Shown piece after piece: positions 52,114-61,723 of a DNA stretch of 64,000 nt. The notes beneath the pieces were generated by a model that was not told the origin of the DNA, did no database searches, and worked only from the letters and a program-made list of their open reading frames with translations. The translations under genes were made by a program, and so were the position numbers. The stretch spans positions 2,479,501-2,543,500 of the forward strand of contig JAHCHX010000001.1 of the NCBI GenBank assembly GCA_026129545.1. Reading direction: 5' to 3'. The DNA is from Saprospiraceae bacterium (GTDB taxonomy: Bacteria; Bacteroidota; Bacteroidia; Chitinophagales; Saprospiraceae). Each line of letters opens with the position of its first letter. The first letter of the stretch is position 1.

Positions 52114-53364
52114 TCAATCCAAAGCCTTCAGCACTGTTCCGCTCACCTCGCCGAACCCAACGCGAAGGCCGCCCTTGGCAGCCCAGCCCCGCATCGTCAC
52201 CGTGTCGCCATCCGACAGGAAAGTGCGCGTGGTGCCGTCGTTCAGCCGAATTGGCTCTTTGCCGCCCCATGAGAGCTCAAGCATGGAGCCGTAGGTGCCC
52301 GATTGAGGCCCGCTAATCGTGCCGGAAGCCATCAGGTCGCCCACACACACGTTGCAGCCATTCACGGTGTGGTGCGCCAGTTGTTGCGCCATGGACCAGT
52401 AAAGGTATTTGGAGTTGGAGCGTGCCACGATGGTTTCCGTGCCAGCGCCTTCGCCCCTGATGCCTACTTCCAGCGCAATGTCGAAGTTGTGCCCACCTTT
52501 GGAGCCGTGTTGCAGATAAGGGAGCGGCGCAGGCTGTTGCTTTGGGCCTTTCACGCGAAAGGGTTTGAGGGCTTCGAGTGGCACTATCCATGGGGAGATG
52601 GAGGAGCCAAAATTTTTACCCAAAAAAGGGCCAAGCGGCACATACTCCCAGCGCTGTATGTCGCGGGCGCTCCAATCGTTGAACAACACCAAGCCAAAAA
52701 TATGCTCATCCGCCTTGTCCACCGCTATCGGTGTTCCCAGAGAGCTGTCCTTCCCGATAACAAACGCCATTTCAAGTTCAAAATCGAGCTGCCGCGAAGG
52801 ACTGAACACGGGCGTTTCTTGGTCTTTGGGCAGAATCTGCCCCCACGGGCGGCGAATAGGCGTGCCGCTCACCACCACCGACGACGCCCTGCCGTGATAG
52901 CCCACCGGAATCCAGCGCCAGTTGGGCAGCAGCGGGTTGTCGGGACGAAACATCTTGCCCACATTGGTGGCATGCTCGATGCTGCTGTAAAAATCCGTGT
53001 AATTGCCCACGCGAACCGGGAGCAACATGGTCGCTTTTCGGTGCTCCACCAACAGGCGGGTGGCATTTTCAGGTGCGGCGGCTTGCGTGAGCCACGTCAA
53101 CACTTTTTGGCGAACGCGGTTGGTGACGGGCTTGCCGAGCGCGATGAACTCGTTGAGCGTGTTTTGTTCAAATATTTTTTTAAAAAAACGGCGCTTGCCG
53201 AACAATCCGGCCTCCGCAGCAGTTGCCAAATCAACGATATGCTCGCCGATAGCGATGCCCGCGCGGGCTTTCCCGTCGCCCGTGTGAAACACGCCATAAG
53301 GCAAGTTGTGAAGCGAAAAATCAGAATCAGGAGAAATTGGGAGCCACGAAGTAAGAGTGCGCAT
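52114..53364 (-). CDS. fahA: fumarylacetoacetase
   Basis: A 416-residue protein if started at the ATG at 53362-53364 (MRTLTSWLPISPDSDFSLHN). It is the last enzyme of tyrosine breakdown and splits fumarylacetoacetate. YTDFYSSIEHATNVGKMFRP covers the first metal-ligand Asp and the catalytic His. QLDFELEMAFVIGKDSSLG and FGLVLFNDWSARDIQRWEY carry further metal ligands. LMASGTISGPQSGTYGSMLE is typical of the C-terminal domain. The length matches the family. No other tyrosine-degradation gene is adjacent. Confidence 0.96.
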   Translation of the reverse strand: MRTLTSWLPISPDSDFSLHNLPYGVFHTGDGKARAGIAIGEHIVDLATAAEAGLFGKRRFFKKIFEQNTLNEFIALGKPVTNRVRQKVLTWLTQAAAPENATRLLVEHRKATMLLPVRVGNYTDFYSSIEHATNVGKMFRPDNPLLPNWRWIPVGYHGRASSVVVSGTPIRRPWGQILPKDQETPVFSPSRQLDFELEMAFVIGKDSSLGTPIAVDKADEHIFGLVLFNDWSARDIQRWEYVPLGPFLGKNFGSSISPWIVPLEALKPFRVKGPKQQPAPLPYLQHGSKGGHNFDIALEVGIRGEGAGTETIVARSNSKYLYWSMAQQLAHHTVNGCNVCVGDLMASGTISGPQSGTYGSMLELSWGGKEPIRLNDGTTRTFLSDGDTVTMRGWAAKGGLRVGFGEVSGTVLKALD

Positions 53365-53481
53365 GGATTTTAGTGCGTTATGGTTAAATTTGCGAATCGC
53401 GGCAAAAGTCGCAAATTCTCGTCGGAGCAGCCTCATCAATCGTCCTTCGTCAGCTCCGCCTCACTTGCAAGTAATCATTTT

Positions 53482-54249
53482 ATGAGAAATCGCTGGTACG
53501 AATATCTCTATCCTCCCACGTTGGTAAGTATGTTGCCCCGACCGAGCGAGCGGGTGCGGCGGCGTTCTTTCCGCATCAAAATGCTCTATGCGTTTATCTA
53601 TCCCTTTAGCTCCGGCATCGTCATCTACGCTGGCCTGATGACCTTCTCGGTGGTAGTGACGAACGTGACGGGGCTGCTGCCCCAAATCGCCGAAGACTTG
53701 TACGAGGGCAAGCTCAACACCGCAGGGTCTATCTTTTTGTGGTTGTTCGCGTTTTTTCTGGGAGGCTTCTTCGCAGGCTGGTGCGTGGAGCGCGAAAAAC
53801 TGCTCAAATGGCGCTATCTTCATTTGCTGCCGCTCATGGTGGTGGCCAGCATTTTCATCTATGTTGGCTCGGCAGCCGATGACTCAGCCGCCCTGAACCC
53901 CGTGGCTTTTCCGGGCATGATTCTTTTTTCCATCGGCATCCAAAACGCGATGGTCAGCCTCACCACCTCCTCGCTCATCAAAGCGAGCCAGATGACGGGG
54001 GTCGTGAACGAATTGGGGGTTGACATTGCGGAGATATTTCATTCGGAGGGCGAAAAAAGGCGGCTCATCCAGCGCGAGGCCCTGCTGCGCGTCATCGTCA
54101 TGGTCAGTTTTTTGGCGGGCGCCATGTTTAGCGTGGGCGTGTTCCCGCGCCTGCACACTGAGGTGTTTTTTGTGCCGGCTGGCATCATCATCGGGGTCAT
54201 GATACACGACCTGTGGCGCTTCAAGCCCAAGAGCGACGAGGATAAGTGA
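53482..54249 (+). CDS. YoaK-family (DUF1275) membrane protein
   Basis: A 255-residue protein if started at the ATG at 53482 (MRNRWYEYLYPPTLVSMLPR). It has about six membrane segments: AFIYPFSSGIVIYAGLMTFS, IFLWLFAFFLGGFFAGW, LLPLMVVASIFIYVGS and VMVSFLAGAMFSVGVF. NVTGLLPQIAEDL and GIQNAMVSLTTSSLIKASQM match the DUF1275 pattern. The function is unknown. It is convergent with the GNAT gene, with a 15-base gap. Confidence 0.8.
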   Translation: MRNRWYEYLYPPTLVSMLPRPSERVRRRSFRIKMLYAFIYPFSSGIVIYAGLMTFSVVVTNVTGLLPQIAEDLYEGKLNTAGSIFLWLFAFFLGGFFAGWCVEREKLLKWRYLHLLPLMVVASIFIYVGSAADDSAALNPVAFPGMILFSIGIQNAMVSLTTSSLIKASQMTGVVNELGVDIAEIFHSEGEKRRLIQREALLRVIVMVSFLAGAMFSVGVFPRLHTEVFFVPAGIIIGVMIHDLWRFKPKSDEDK

Positions 54250-54264
54250 CCCCAAAACCGTGAC

Positions 54265-54735
54265 CTATCGGTGAGCATCCGACGAGGCATGAAATATCTT
54301 CCCGTTCCACCAACCCGTCTCGATGATGGCTCCGTTTTTCCTGTAAAAAGCCAGCGCAGGCTCGTTCCAATCCAACACCTGCCACTTGACCAACCGACAT
54401 CCTCTGCGGCGGCCTTCTTCCACGAAAGCGTCGAACAGCATCTGCCCGATGCCATAGCGCCGATGCGATTCGGTCACGACAAAATCGTCGAGATAGAGCA
54501 TTTTCCCCTTCCAAGAGGAATAGGCCATGAAGAACAAGGTCATGCCGACCACTTGGCCATCCATCTCGGCGACATGACTCTCAAACAAGCCGTTCCTAAA
54601 ATCCTCCGTGTACTCGTCCACAGTGGTGAACACTGCCTCAGGCTCTTTTTCATACACCGCCAATTCGTACATCAAGGCGTGGATAGCAGGCAAGTCGGCT
54701 TCGGTGGCGGGGCGGATGCGAATGTTGTTAGGCAT
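54265..54735 (-). CDS. GNAT-family N-acetyltransferase
   Basis: A 156-residue protein: IRPATEADLPAIHALMYELA, then VGMTLFFMAYSSWKGKMLYL and the acetyl-CoA motif VTESHRRYGIGQMLFDAFVE (the usual RxxGxG/A). DWNEPALAFYRKNGA is the late motif. The layout resembles diamine acetyltransferases of the SSAT type, but the acceptor is not certain. Confidence 0.93.
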   Translation of the reverse strand: MPNNIRIRPATEADLPAIHALMYELAVYEKEPEAVFTTVDEYTEDFRNGLFESHVAEMDGQVVGMTLFFMAYSSWKGKMLYLDDFVVTESHRRYGIGQMLFDAFVEEGRRRGCRLVKWQVLDWNEPALAFYRKNGAIIETGWWNGKIFHASSDAHR

Positions 54736-54795
54736 GGTTGAGTTGTTTGAGTTGCTTGAGGGCTTGTCCGGCCAAGCGGAGCGGAGGGGGCGACG

Positions 54796-54832
54796 AAAAA
54801 AGGGCCGCCCCGCAACGCGGAGCGCCCTTTTT
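54796..54832 (-). terminator. intrinsic terminator, probably after the NlpC/P60 gene
   Basis: agggccgccccgc and gcggagcgccct pair with few mismatches around a 3-base loop. A and T runs on both sides allow action in both directions. Confidence 0.8.
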
Positions 54833-54932
54833 CCTCAAAGAACGTTTTGTTTGGATGTGGTGGCCTCGAATGCCACCCCGATGCTCCCCTCGCACAGAGT
54901 TTTAGGCATGGTAGCCTATTGAAGTTGGTGAA

Positions 54933-55646
54933 TTAGTTTGTACGATACGCCATTTTGAACTGGACCTGCGCATCCAGCGAGGCCAGCATTGGCAACGGGC
55001 TTACCTCTCGGCACGCTTGTTCAAACTCCTCGGCGCACTCCGGGGTCATTTCATCAAATGCCGCAAGCAGCACAGGCGAAATGCCGATTTCATCCAGCAA
55101 GTGTTTGTCCAGTGCCTGCCGCGTAATCACGTCGCGGGCAAACATGATTTTGGGGCGCCAATAACCGGATGTGGAGATGTTCTCCACCACGATACCCCTT
55201 GAAGAAGTGCTGTGCACACAGATGATGCCCTCGGCGGTGCGCTCCACCACCAAGGCAACGTGCGTGACGCGCCCCCGGCGGCCAAAAAACACCAAGTCGC
55301 CGGGCTGCACCGCATCGAGGCTGACTTCCTCGCCCTCCTTGGCTTGTGCCGAGGATGCGGGCGACACGGTGATGCCAAACTCGCGCAAGGCAAAACTCGT
55401 GAAGCCAGAGCAGTCGAAGCCCGATGCCGAAGCGCCACCGCCGTGTTTGTATCGGATGCCGGTGAAATTTTGAGCGTAGCCAGCAATGTAAGTGCGCAAC
55501 TGGAGCATGCGCTCGCCTGCGTCGGGGCGTGGCACTCCGGGAGTGTTGTTGGCAAAAGCCGAACTGGTGAAAAAAATGAAGAGGGAAGCGAGTAAGAATG
55601 CAAAAGGTCTATTGGGGCAACAACTGGAAGGAATTGAGTCTGACAT
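54933..55646 (-). CDS. NlpC/P60 (C40) cell-wall peptidase
   Basis: A 237-residue protein with a signal sequence (FAFLLASLFIFFTSSAFA). The catalytic Cys lies in ASGFDCSGFTSFALREFG and the His in GRVTHVALVVE; DLVFFGRRG and IICVHSTSSRGIVVENI complete the domain. It should cut gamma-D-Glu-diaminopimelate or related bonds in peptidoglycan in the periplasm. The last ~50 residues (DEIGISPVLLAAFDEMTPEC) are an extension beyond the core fold. Confidence 0.93.
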   Translation of the reverse strand: MSDSIPSSCCPNRPFAFLLASLFIFFTSSAFANNTPGVPRPDAGERMLQLRTYIAGYAQNFTGIRYKHGGGASASGFDCSGFTSFALREFGITVSPASSAQAKEGEEVSLDAVQPGDLVFFGRRGRVTHVALVVERTAEGIICVHSTSSRGIVVENISTSGYWRPKIMFARDVITRQALDKHLLDEIGISPVLLAAFDEMTPECAEEFEQACREVSPLPMLASLDAQVQFKMAYRTN

Positions 55647-55896
55647 AAATTATGTCGTTTTGGTTCGACGATGGGCCTTTTGCCATCGCTCGCCCCGCCA
55701 CAGGCGAAAAGTTGGTTTTAGTGATGTTTTTTGCGGGTGTACAGTGGTTCAAGCGGCTTTTGCGCATGGCGGAAATGTTAACCGGAAGGACTTGAAAAAG
55801 AACCATTGCATGGAGTAAAATCCACAAAAGCCGGGGCAAAGGTAGAAACGCTTTTCAGAAAACCATGCTTTTGAAACAAAATATGGAAAAAAGTTA

Positions 55897-56688
55897 CTAA
55901 CGAAAGTGGAAAACATCGCCATCCTGCAAAAAGGGCAATTGCAAACGGTATTGGCGCAAATTTTCCAACGATAGTTCGGCAGTAAGGAGCGCCTCTTGCC
56001 CATTTTGCTCAAAAATAATTGCTCCCGAATAATCAATAAGCGCCGAATCCCCCGCGTAATCCAGCCCATTGCCGTCGGTGCCCACAATGTTTGCCCCCGC
56101 GACGTAGGCTTGATTTTCAATCGCCCGCGCCATCAAAAGCGAGCGCCAATGGTGTGCGCGGCGGGCAGGCCAGTTGGCCACATAAAGCAGCAAATCGTAG
56201 AGCGGCTCCATTCTGCCCGCAAACGAACCGGGCGCGTTGCGGCTCCAAACAGGGAAACGCAAATCATAACAAATCAAGGGGCAGATGCGCCACCCGCGCC
56301 ACTCCAGCGTCAACCTTTTTTTGCCGCCAGTGAAATAATTCGGTTCGCCCGCCAGCGAAAACAAGTGCTTTTTGTCGTAAAAATCGAGCGCCCCACCCGG
56401 ACGCATGAAGACGAGGCGATTGAAAAACCGGCCACCGTCCTCGCAAATAAAACTGCCCGCGACGGCGGCACCCAATTCGTCGGCAGTTTGGCGGAGCCAT
56501 TGCATCGTCGGCCCGTCCATTGGCTCCGCGAGCGCGGCGGCATTCATGGAAAATCCGGTCGTGAACATTTCGGGCAGCAGCACAAGGTCGGTTTGTCCGC
56601 GCAAGGGGGCGAGTTGTTGAGCAAAATTTTCTCTATTGGCAACAGGATTCTCCCAAACAAGCGTGGGTTGTAGGATGGTTAGGCGCAT
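55897..56688 (-). CDS. nitrilase-superfamily amidohydrolase (YafV/omega-amidase type)
   Basis: A 263-residue protein with the Glu-Lys-Cys triad in LVLLPEMFTTGFSM, ALDFYDKKHLFSLAGE and WRICPLICYDLRFPVWSRN. YafV-type enzymes hydrolyse alpha-ketoglutaramate in methionine or glutamine salvage. YVAGANIVGTDGNGLDYAGD is typical of the C-terminal half. The start MRLTILQPTLVWEN lies 23 bases from a TA-flanked palindromic element. Confidence 0.92.
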   Translation of the reverse strand: MRLTILQPTLVWENPVANRENFAQQLAPLRGQTDLVLLPEMFTTGFSMNAAALAEPMDGPTMQWLRQTADELGAAVAGSFICEDGGRFFNRLVFMRPGGALDFYDKKHLFSLAGEPNYFTGGKKRLTLEWRGWRICPLICYDLRFPVWSRNAPGSFAGRMEPLYDLLLYVANWPARRAHHWRSLLMARAIENQAYVAGANIVGTDGNGLDYAGDSALIDYSGAIIFEQNGQEALLTAELSLENLRQYRLQLPFLQDGDVFHFR

Positions 56689-56713
56689 AACGCCGCGAAA
56701 ATATGGTTTTTTA

Positions 56714-56952
56714 TACCTCGCGCTGCTAGGTTTTGTGCATGGTCCAAACCGAAAACACGTTTACTAAGTACCCGGACAGATTTATTTCACACAACGACAC
56801 GGCGACACTGCGATTTTATTTTTCTGATAATCAATTCTTTGTGCCGTTGTGTCGTCGTGTGAAATGCTTGAATAATTTTGTCTCAGTACTTCAACTTTGA
56901 AAGTTTAGTAACCGTCGCCAACCGAATGCACAAAACCTGACGGCGCGAGGCA
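56714..56952. mobile_element. palindromic TA-type element with a nested palindrome
   Basis: The outer ends tacctcgcgctgctaggttt and aaacctgacggcgcgaggca match the family at 2788 and 8397; so do the inner cgtttacta and aagtttagtaa. The centre holds a further imperfect palindrome (atttcacacaacgacacggc and gccgttgtgtcgtcgtgtga), doubling the length to ~239 bases. It may be a nested insertion. Confidence 0.7.
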
Positions 56953-57073
56953 TATTTGGATGAGTACTCGAAGCAGCGCATTGAGAATGTGTCGTGTCGC
57001 CCCCACCACCTGAATATCTCGCGGCGACAGCGGTGGGAAATTTTCCCAGCCGCTCCGCTTGGATGGGCAAGCC

Positions 57074-58072
57074 TCAGACCCCGTGCCTCGGCATGAGGGC
57101 GGGTCGTTGCGACAGTTCGTGGTAGCAAACCACCCCCTCCGCAAAGTAGTGACACACCATGCTGCGGCGGGTCGCGCCGGGCTTTTTGATGGGGTTGCCC
57201 CCGTGGAGCAAGTTGGCGTGCCATATTAGCACATCGCCACGTTGGGCGAGAAACAGTTGTTTTTGAAGCCCCATTTCCTGCACGACTTGCGCTATTTTGT
57301 CTTCATAGCGGCGGTTGCTATGTTCGCCGATGAGCAGCGCCGTGTTGCCCGAATCATAGTCGCCCGTCGTGATGTAGGGCAGCCGATGACTGCCGGGGTA
57401 GTAGAAAAGCGGGCCGTTGTCCTCCGTGCAGTCCTCGAGTGCCACCCACGCCGCGATAAGATAGCCGGGTGGCTGAGTGGTCATGTGAATAGAGTCCGAA
57501 TGTGCGCGTTGTTCGCTGCCGAGCGTAAAATTGAGCGATTGGAACGGCACTACTTCTTTCCCCAACAAGAAAGAGAGCATCTGCGTCAGCTCCGGGCGAC
57601 GAAAAAACCGCTCGTCGGCCAGGCGGCTGGTTTCCCAAAGATTGAAAATTTTGCGCCCTGTGAAGTTGAATTCGGCCTTACCCGTTTTCAGCAAAGTATC
57701 CACTTCCTCGTTGAGCGCGTCCGTGTCTTCCTGTGGGAAAAAACGCTCCAGCACCGTGTAGCCCTCCGTCACGAATTGCCTGACTTTGCCTTTCGTCCGC
57801 TCGTTCATTTTCAGAAATTCCACATTTTGCTCCAAACGCTCCAAAGCGTCGGGATGGTCGAGCCACGGAAGGTCGGCGGCTTGTTTTCCGGCAAAATCGC
57901 GGCTGCCGATGGGGCTGAATATGCTTTTGCGCACGCCGTATTGCCGATAAAGTATGCGATTGTGCCGCAGACGGTGGGCGTTCAACACATTGTTGAGCAC
58001 ATACAGAGGCTTCAGGTTGCGCAAAAAACCCGTGTATTTTTGAAAAAAACGTTGGAGGGAAAAATTGGCCAT
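57074..58072 (-). CDS. phytanoyl-CoA dioxygenase (PhyH) family protein
   Basis: A 332-residue protein if started at the ATG at 58070-58072 (MANFSLQRFFQKYTGFLRNL). The iron ligands are in QRAHSDSIHMTT (HxD) and VLIWHANLLHGGNPIKKPGA (distal His). TRRSMVCHYF holds the oxoglutarate-binding Arg. GYTVLERFFPQEDTDALNEE opens the dioxygenase domain. It should hydroxylate an unknown substrate with Fe(II) and 2-oxoglutarate. Confidence 0.9.
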   Translation of the reverse strand: MANFSLQRFFQKYTGFLRNLKPLYVLNNVLNAHRLRHNRILYRQYGVRKSIFSPIGSRDFAGKQAADLPWLDHPDALERLEQNVEFLKMNERTKGKVRQFVTEGYTVLERFFPQEDTDALNEEVDTLLKTGKAEFNFTGRKIFNLWETSRLADERFFRRPELTQMLSFLLGKEVVPFQSLNFTLGSEQRAHSDSIHMTTQPPGYLIAAWVALEDCTEDNGPLFYYPGSHRLPYITTGDYDSGNTALLIGEHSNRRYEDKIAQVVQEMGLQKQLFLAQRGDVLIWHANLLHGGNPIKKPGATRRSMVCHYFAEGVVCYHELSQRPALMPRHGV

Positions 58073-58156
58073 AAGTTCTATCTCGCTCAATTCGCCGGGC
58101 GATTTTGATTCGCCCGACCGGTGTGCAACTTTTAGCAGTGAGGCATAGACACGCAC

Positions 58157-59203
58157 TCACAACACCCCGCCTGCGGTGCGATAGAGCACAGTCGTCACCA
58201 CTTCGCCCACGATGCGGAGCGTATTTTTGTCAATAGCATCCATATTGTCGTCGTGCGTGTGCCAATGCGGCACAAAACCCGTCTTGGTGCCTCCGGGCCT
58301 GCTGATGATATCTATCATCGGTATGCGGGCGTTCATCACGACGAAATAATGGTCGTCGGTGACGGCATTACCCGCCTCCGGCACAAACACGTTGGAGTAG
58401 CCCAGCGCCGCCGCGGTGCTCCACACCTTTTCCACAATGGTTGGCGCGGCCTGCATGGAGATGGCCTCCTTCTGAAACTTTGGGTTGGCACCGCCCACCA
58501 TGTCGAGCAGGATGCCGTAGAGGGGCATATAGCCGGGTTTGTGCAGGTTTTTTGACCAATGCTGCGCGCCGAGGCACCACGTCTTGCTGTTGTCTTTGCC
58601 GTCGTCCGAATCATCGCCTTGGTCTTCCAAATCGAACAGCACAAAATCTACCCCGATATCCACCGGCTGTTGGGCAAGCAACCGGGCCATTTCGAGCAAC
58701 ACCCCCACCCCGCTGCCACCGTCGTCGGCGCCCAAGATGGGCTTGTTCCTATCCTTGGTGTCTTGGTCAGCCTGAAAACGGCTGTCCCAATGCGCCGCGA
58801 ACAAGACCCGGCGGGGGTTTTCAGGTTTGTATTGGCCAATGATATTGACCCCATCAAACGTTCCGCCTTTGAAATGTGGGGCTTGAAATTTTTGCTCTAT
58901 CACCTCCAACCCGTGCCGCTTGAACTCGCTCGCCAACCACGCGGCACACTTGCGATGTGCTTCCGAATTGGGCACGCGCGGGCCAAAATCAACTTGTTTT
59001 TTCACAAAATGATAAGCCGAGTCGGCATTGAAAGTCGGCACCGAAATGGGCGGAGCGGCAGGCTGCGGCGTTTGCGTCGCGGTGGATTTTGCGGGAGGCG
59101 TACCGTCCGATTTGCAGCGCGGCAGCGACAACACCAAATAGGAACCCGCGAACAAGGCGAGCAGCGCAAGGGCTAATTTGGAGCGAATGTTTTTTGATGA
59201 CAT
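58157..59203 (-). CDS. M28-family peptidase or glutaminyl cyclase-like lipoprotein
   Basis: A 348-residue protein if started at the ATG at 59201-59203. The lipobox is YLVLSLPRC. Zinc ligands lie in VLFAAHWDSRF, PILGADDGGSGVGVLLEMAR and FVLFDLEDQGDDSDD; the last ligand is near GFVPHWHTHDDN. The set matches M28 enzymes and the closely related glutaminyl-peptide cyclotransferases, and these cannot be told apart by eye. It should act in the periplasm. Confidence 0.92.
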   Translation of the reverse strand: MSSKNIRSKLALALLALFAGSYLVLSLPRCKSDGTPPAKSTATQTPQPAAPPISVPTFNADSAYHFVKKQVDFGPRVPNSEAHRKCAAWLASEFKRHGLEVIEQKFQAPHFKGGTFDGVNIIGQYKPENPRRVLFAAHWDSRFQADQDTKDRNKPILGADDGGSGVGVLLEMARLLAQQPVDIGVDFVLFDLEDQGDDSDDGKDNSKTWCLGAQHWSKNLHKPGYMPLYGILLDMVGGANPKFQKEAISMQAAPTIVEKVWSTAAALGYSNVFVPEAGNAVTDDHYFVVMNARIPMIDIISRPGGTKTGFVPHWHTHDDNMDAIDKNTLRIVGEVVTTVLYRTAGGVL

Positions 59204-59370
59204 AACGTGCGAATTTAGCCGCAAAGAACGCCCAAACAGACGACTTCTTTTGGAAGCGACAGAAAAATTCATGGCCGCAAAAACCGAATCGCGCACAACC
59301 CTCGTAAGTGCCGATACAGATTTCGAGACAAATTTTTTCACAACAAACACTTTTCAAACACAGCACAACA

Positions 59371-59934
59371 ATGATAGCATTGCTCAAAAATGCCAGCCTC
59401 GCGCTCGCACTCGTCCTCACCACCCTTGCCCTGAACGCACAAAAGACCGACAACACCGTGATGGTGGGCGGCGAAGCCATGTTCCCGAAAAAAAATATCG
59501 TGGAAAACGCGAGCAATTCCAAAGCCCACACCACGCTCGTGGCAGCCGTGCAAGCCGCCGGGCTGGTGGAAACGCTACAAGGCGCGGGGCCTTTCACGGT
59601 ATTTGCCCCTGTCAATGATGCCTTCGAGAACCTACCAGCCGGCACGGTGGAAACCCTCCTCAAACCAGAAAACAAGGCTACGCTGACCAAAGTGCTGACC
59701 TACCATGTGGTAGCAGGCAGGTTTGATTTCGATGCCATTGCTCAAAAACTCAAAAAGGGTGAAAACTCGCTGAAAACCGTCAGTGGCGGCACACTCACGT
59801 TCATGATGAATGGCCCGCGCAACATCGTGTTGAAGGATGAAAACGGCAACACGGCCAATATCTCGACCTACGACGTGTACCAGTCCAACGGCGTGATTCA
59901 TTCGGTGGACGCGGTGCTGTTGCCCAAAATGTGA
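59371..59934 (+). CDS. secreted single-domain fasciclin protein
   Basis: A 187-residue protein if started at the ATG at 59371 (MIALLKNASLALALVLTTLA, a signal peptide). One FAS1 domain follows: TTLVAAVQAAGLVETLQGAG, PFTVFAPVNDAFENLPAGTV, TYHVVAGRFDFDA and SNGVIHSVDAVLLPKM. This is the common bacterial FAS1 type, of unclear role in adhesion or stress. Confidence 0.95.
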   Translation: MIALLKNASLALALVLTTLALNAQKTDNTVMVGGEAMFPKKNIVENASNSKAHTTLVAAVQAAGLVETLQGAGPFTVFAPVNDAFENLPAGTVETLLKPENKATLTKVLTYHVVAGRFDFDAIAQKLKKGENSLKTVSGGTLTFMMNGPRNIVLKDENGNTANISTYDVYQSNGVIHSVDAVLLPKM

Positions 59935-59976
59935 CCCGACCCGGAATGTGAAAACAAGTGAGTGAGGGGGGGGCCG

Positions 59977-60202
59977 CAGGGCAAACGCATCAAAATACAA
60001 CCGACCTCGGAGAGGTCAAATGTTGGTAGAGATGGTGTGTTTTTGTGATAATTATCACGACCTCGGAGAGGTCAAATGTCTATCGCAGCAAACAGGTCAC
60101 CAACATTCGACCCCGCTGGGGTCGTAAACACCGCGAAAATGGGGCGTTTCTACCAACATTTGACCTCTCCGAGGTTTGTGCCATTTTGATGCGTTTGCCC
60201 TG
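59977..60202. repeat. 226-base inverted repeat between fasciclin gene and hisIE
   Basis: Arms of 54 bases (59977-60030, 60149-60202) pair in 47 positions. Each contains acctcggagaggtcaaatgt, and a further direct copy of this motif lies near 60058-60079. The middle holds the palindrome gtgataattatcac and a cgaccccgctggggtcg hairpin. It fills most of the 302-base gap. Confidence 0.85.
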
Positions 60203-60236
60203 AGGGGGGGGGGCCGGAAGGCTCCCTCTTTTTTTT

Positions 60237-60932
60237 CTACCCCGATTCGCCAAGATTTGTCGGATGTCCCTGACCGATAACGGCAGATTCAACCTTCAAA
60301 TGCCTCCCTTTCAAAACACCTTCCACTTCCTCCAAGCGCATTTGTTTGGCCGCGAGCAGCACCAGCAAATGATAGAGCAAGTCTGCGGCCTCGTTGAGCA
60401 ACCGCTCGCGGTTGTCGCCCATTGCCTCGATGACCGTCTCGACGGCCTCCTCTCCCACTTTTTGCGCTATTTTGGGAATGCCCTCGGCCAGCAGCCGCGC
60501 CGTGTAGGACATTTCCGGCGAAGCTTTTCCCCGCTCGTGTATGATGTTTTCCAATTCCAGCAAAAAAGAAACGGCTCGATTCTGTTCGCCCCAGCAAGTG
60601 TCGGCCCCTGTGTGGCACACCGGCCCGGCAGGGAACGCTTTTATCAAAATAGCGTCTTGGTCGCAATCGAGGCGCACATCGTGGAGGCGCAAGTGATGTC
60701 CCGAAGTTTCGCCCTTGGTCCACAACCGCTGCTTGGAGCGGCTGAAGAAAGTGACAAGTCCCGTCGCCTGCGTGTGAGCGAGTGCCGCCTCATCCATGTA
60801 TCCCAGCATGAGCACCACCCCCGTTCGCGCATCCTGCACCACAGCAGGCACAAGCCCATCATGCATTTTGGCGAAATCGGGTGATAGGGTTTGAGGTGTC
60901 GCCGCATCAGGGCTGTCTAACGGATATTCCAT
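60237..60932 (-). CDS. hisIE: bifunctional phosphoribosyl-AMP cyclohydrolase / phosphoribosyl-ATP pyrophosphatase
   Basis: A 231-residue fusion. The cyclohydrolase half has [40 protein letters not shown] with the zinc site CDQD, and [10 protein letters not shown]. The pyrophosphatase half has [20 protein letters not shown] and [20 protein letters not shown]. It catalyses the second and third steps of histidine synthesis. The start overlaps hisF by 26 bases. The last ten residues ([10 protein letters not shown]) are encoded by a dispersed repeat at 60238-60268. Confidence 0.95.
   Translation of the reverse strand: MEYPLDSPDAATPQTLSPDFAKMHDGLVPAVVQDARTGVVLMLGYMDEAALAHTQATGLVTFFSRSKQRLWTKGETSGHHLRLHDVRLDCDQDAILIKAFPAGPVCHTGADTCWGEQNRAVSFLLELENIIHERGKASPEMSYTARLLAEGIPKIAQKVGEEAVETVIEAMGDNRERLLNEAADLLYHLLVLLAAKQMRLEEVEGVLKGRHLKVESAVIGQGHPTNLGESG
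60238..60268. repeat. short dispersed repeat supplying the hisIE end
   Basis: ccgattcgccaagatttgtc matches ttgattcgctaggatttgtt at 43109-43128, the left end of the element in IS1, with about five changes. The hisIE stop codon lies inside it. Confidence 0.6.
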
Positions 60933-61668
60933 GCGTTTTCAGGTAAAGTTTTAGTTCCGGTATTGGTATTGTGCCAAAATGAAACACGCTGGCGGCCAGC
61001 GCGGCATCTGCTTTTCCTTCGTTGAAAACATCGAGGAAATGATGCTTTTTTCCTGCTCCGCCGGAAGCGACGACGGGAATGGCAACGGCCTGCGAAACCG
61101 CGCTCGTGAGCTCGAGCGCAAAGCCGCTTTGGGTGCCATCATGTTGCATGGAAGTCAGCAGGATTTCCCCGGCGCCGCGTCGAGCGACTTCCTGCGCCCA
61201 TTCGAGTGCATGGCGCTCGGTGGCGATGCGGCCACCGTTCAGATAGACGTGCCAAGTACCATCATCGTGGGGGCGAGCATCTATGGCGACCACGACACAT
61301 TGGCTGCCGAAGGCTTGGGCCAATTCATTGATTAAATCGGGTCGGCGCACGGCAGCGGAATTGATGCTCACCTTGTCGGCCCCTGCTTGCAGCAATCGTC
61401 CGACCTGCTCCACCGAGCCAATGCCGCCGCCGACGGTGAACGGGATGTCGAGCACTTGGGCAATGCGTCGCACTAGGTCAACAAAAGTGGTGCGCCCCTC
61501 CTGCGTGGCAGCGATGTCGAGAAAAACAAGCTCATCCGCGCCCTGACGGCTGTAAGCAGCGGCCAGTTCCACGGGGTCGCCTGCTTGGCGCAGCTGCTCA
61601 AACTGGATGCCTTTCACGGTTTGCCCATCTTTGATGTCGAGGCAGGGGATGATGCGTTTTGCGAGCAT
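60907..61668 (-). CDS. hisF: imidazole glycerol phosphate synthase cyclase subunit
   Basis: A 253-residue TIM barrel if started at the ATG at 61666-61668 ([20 protein letters not shown]). The catalytic Asp residues lie in CLDIKDG and [38 protein letters not shown] binds the phosphate. It works with HisH to make IGP and AICAR. The frame is open far upstream, but the family start is clear. It overlaps hisIE and follows hisA by 55 bases. Confidence 0.97.
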   Translation of the reverse strand: MLAKRIIPCLDIKDGQTVKGIQFEQLRQAGDPVELAAAYSRQGADELVFLDIAATQEGRTTFVDLVRRIAQVLDIPFTVGGGIGSVEQVGRLLQAGADKVSINSAAVRRPDLINELAQAFGSQCVVVAIDARPHDDGTWHVYLNGGRIATERHALEWAQEVARRGAGEILLTSMQHDGTQSGFALELTSAVSQAVAIPVVASGGAGKKHHFLDVFNEGKADAALAASVFHFGTIPIPELKLYLKTHGISVRQP

Positions 61669-61723
61669 GAATGGATGTCGCCAATTTTTAGGCTCGTTGG
61701 GTTTCGTTGGCCTCTCGTCAAGG

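Noticed and set aside
59977..60202. CRISPR array or tandem operator from the acctcggagaggtc copies
   Set aside because: There are only three irregular copies, two of them arms of one inverted repeat, with no regular spacers and no cas genes.
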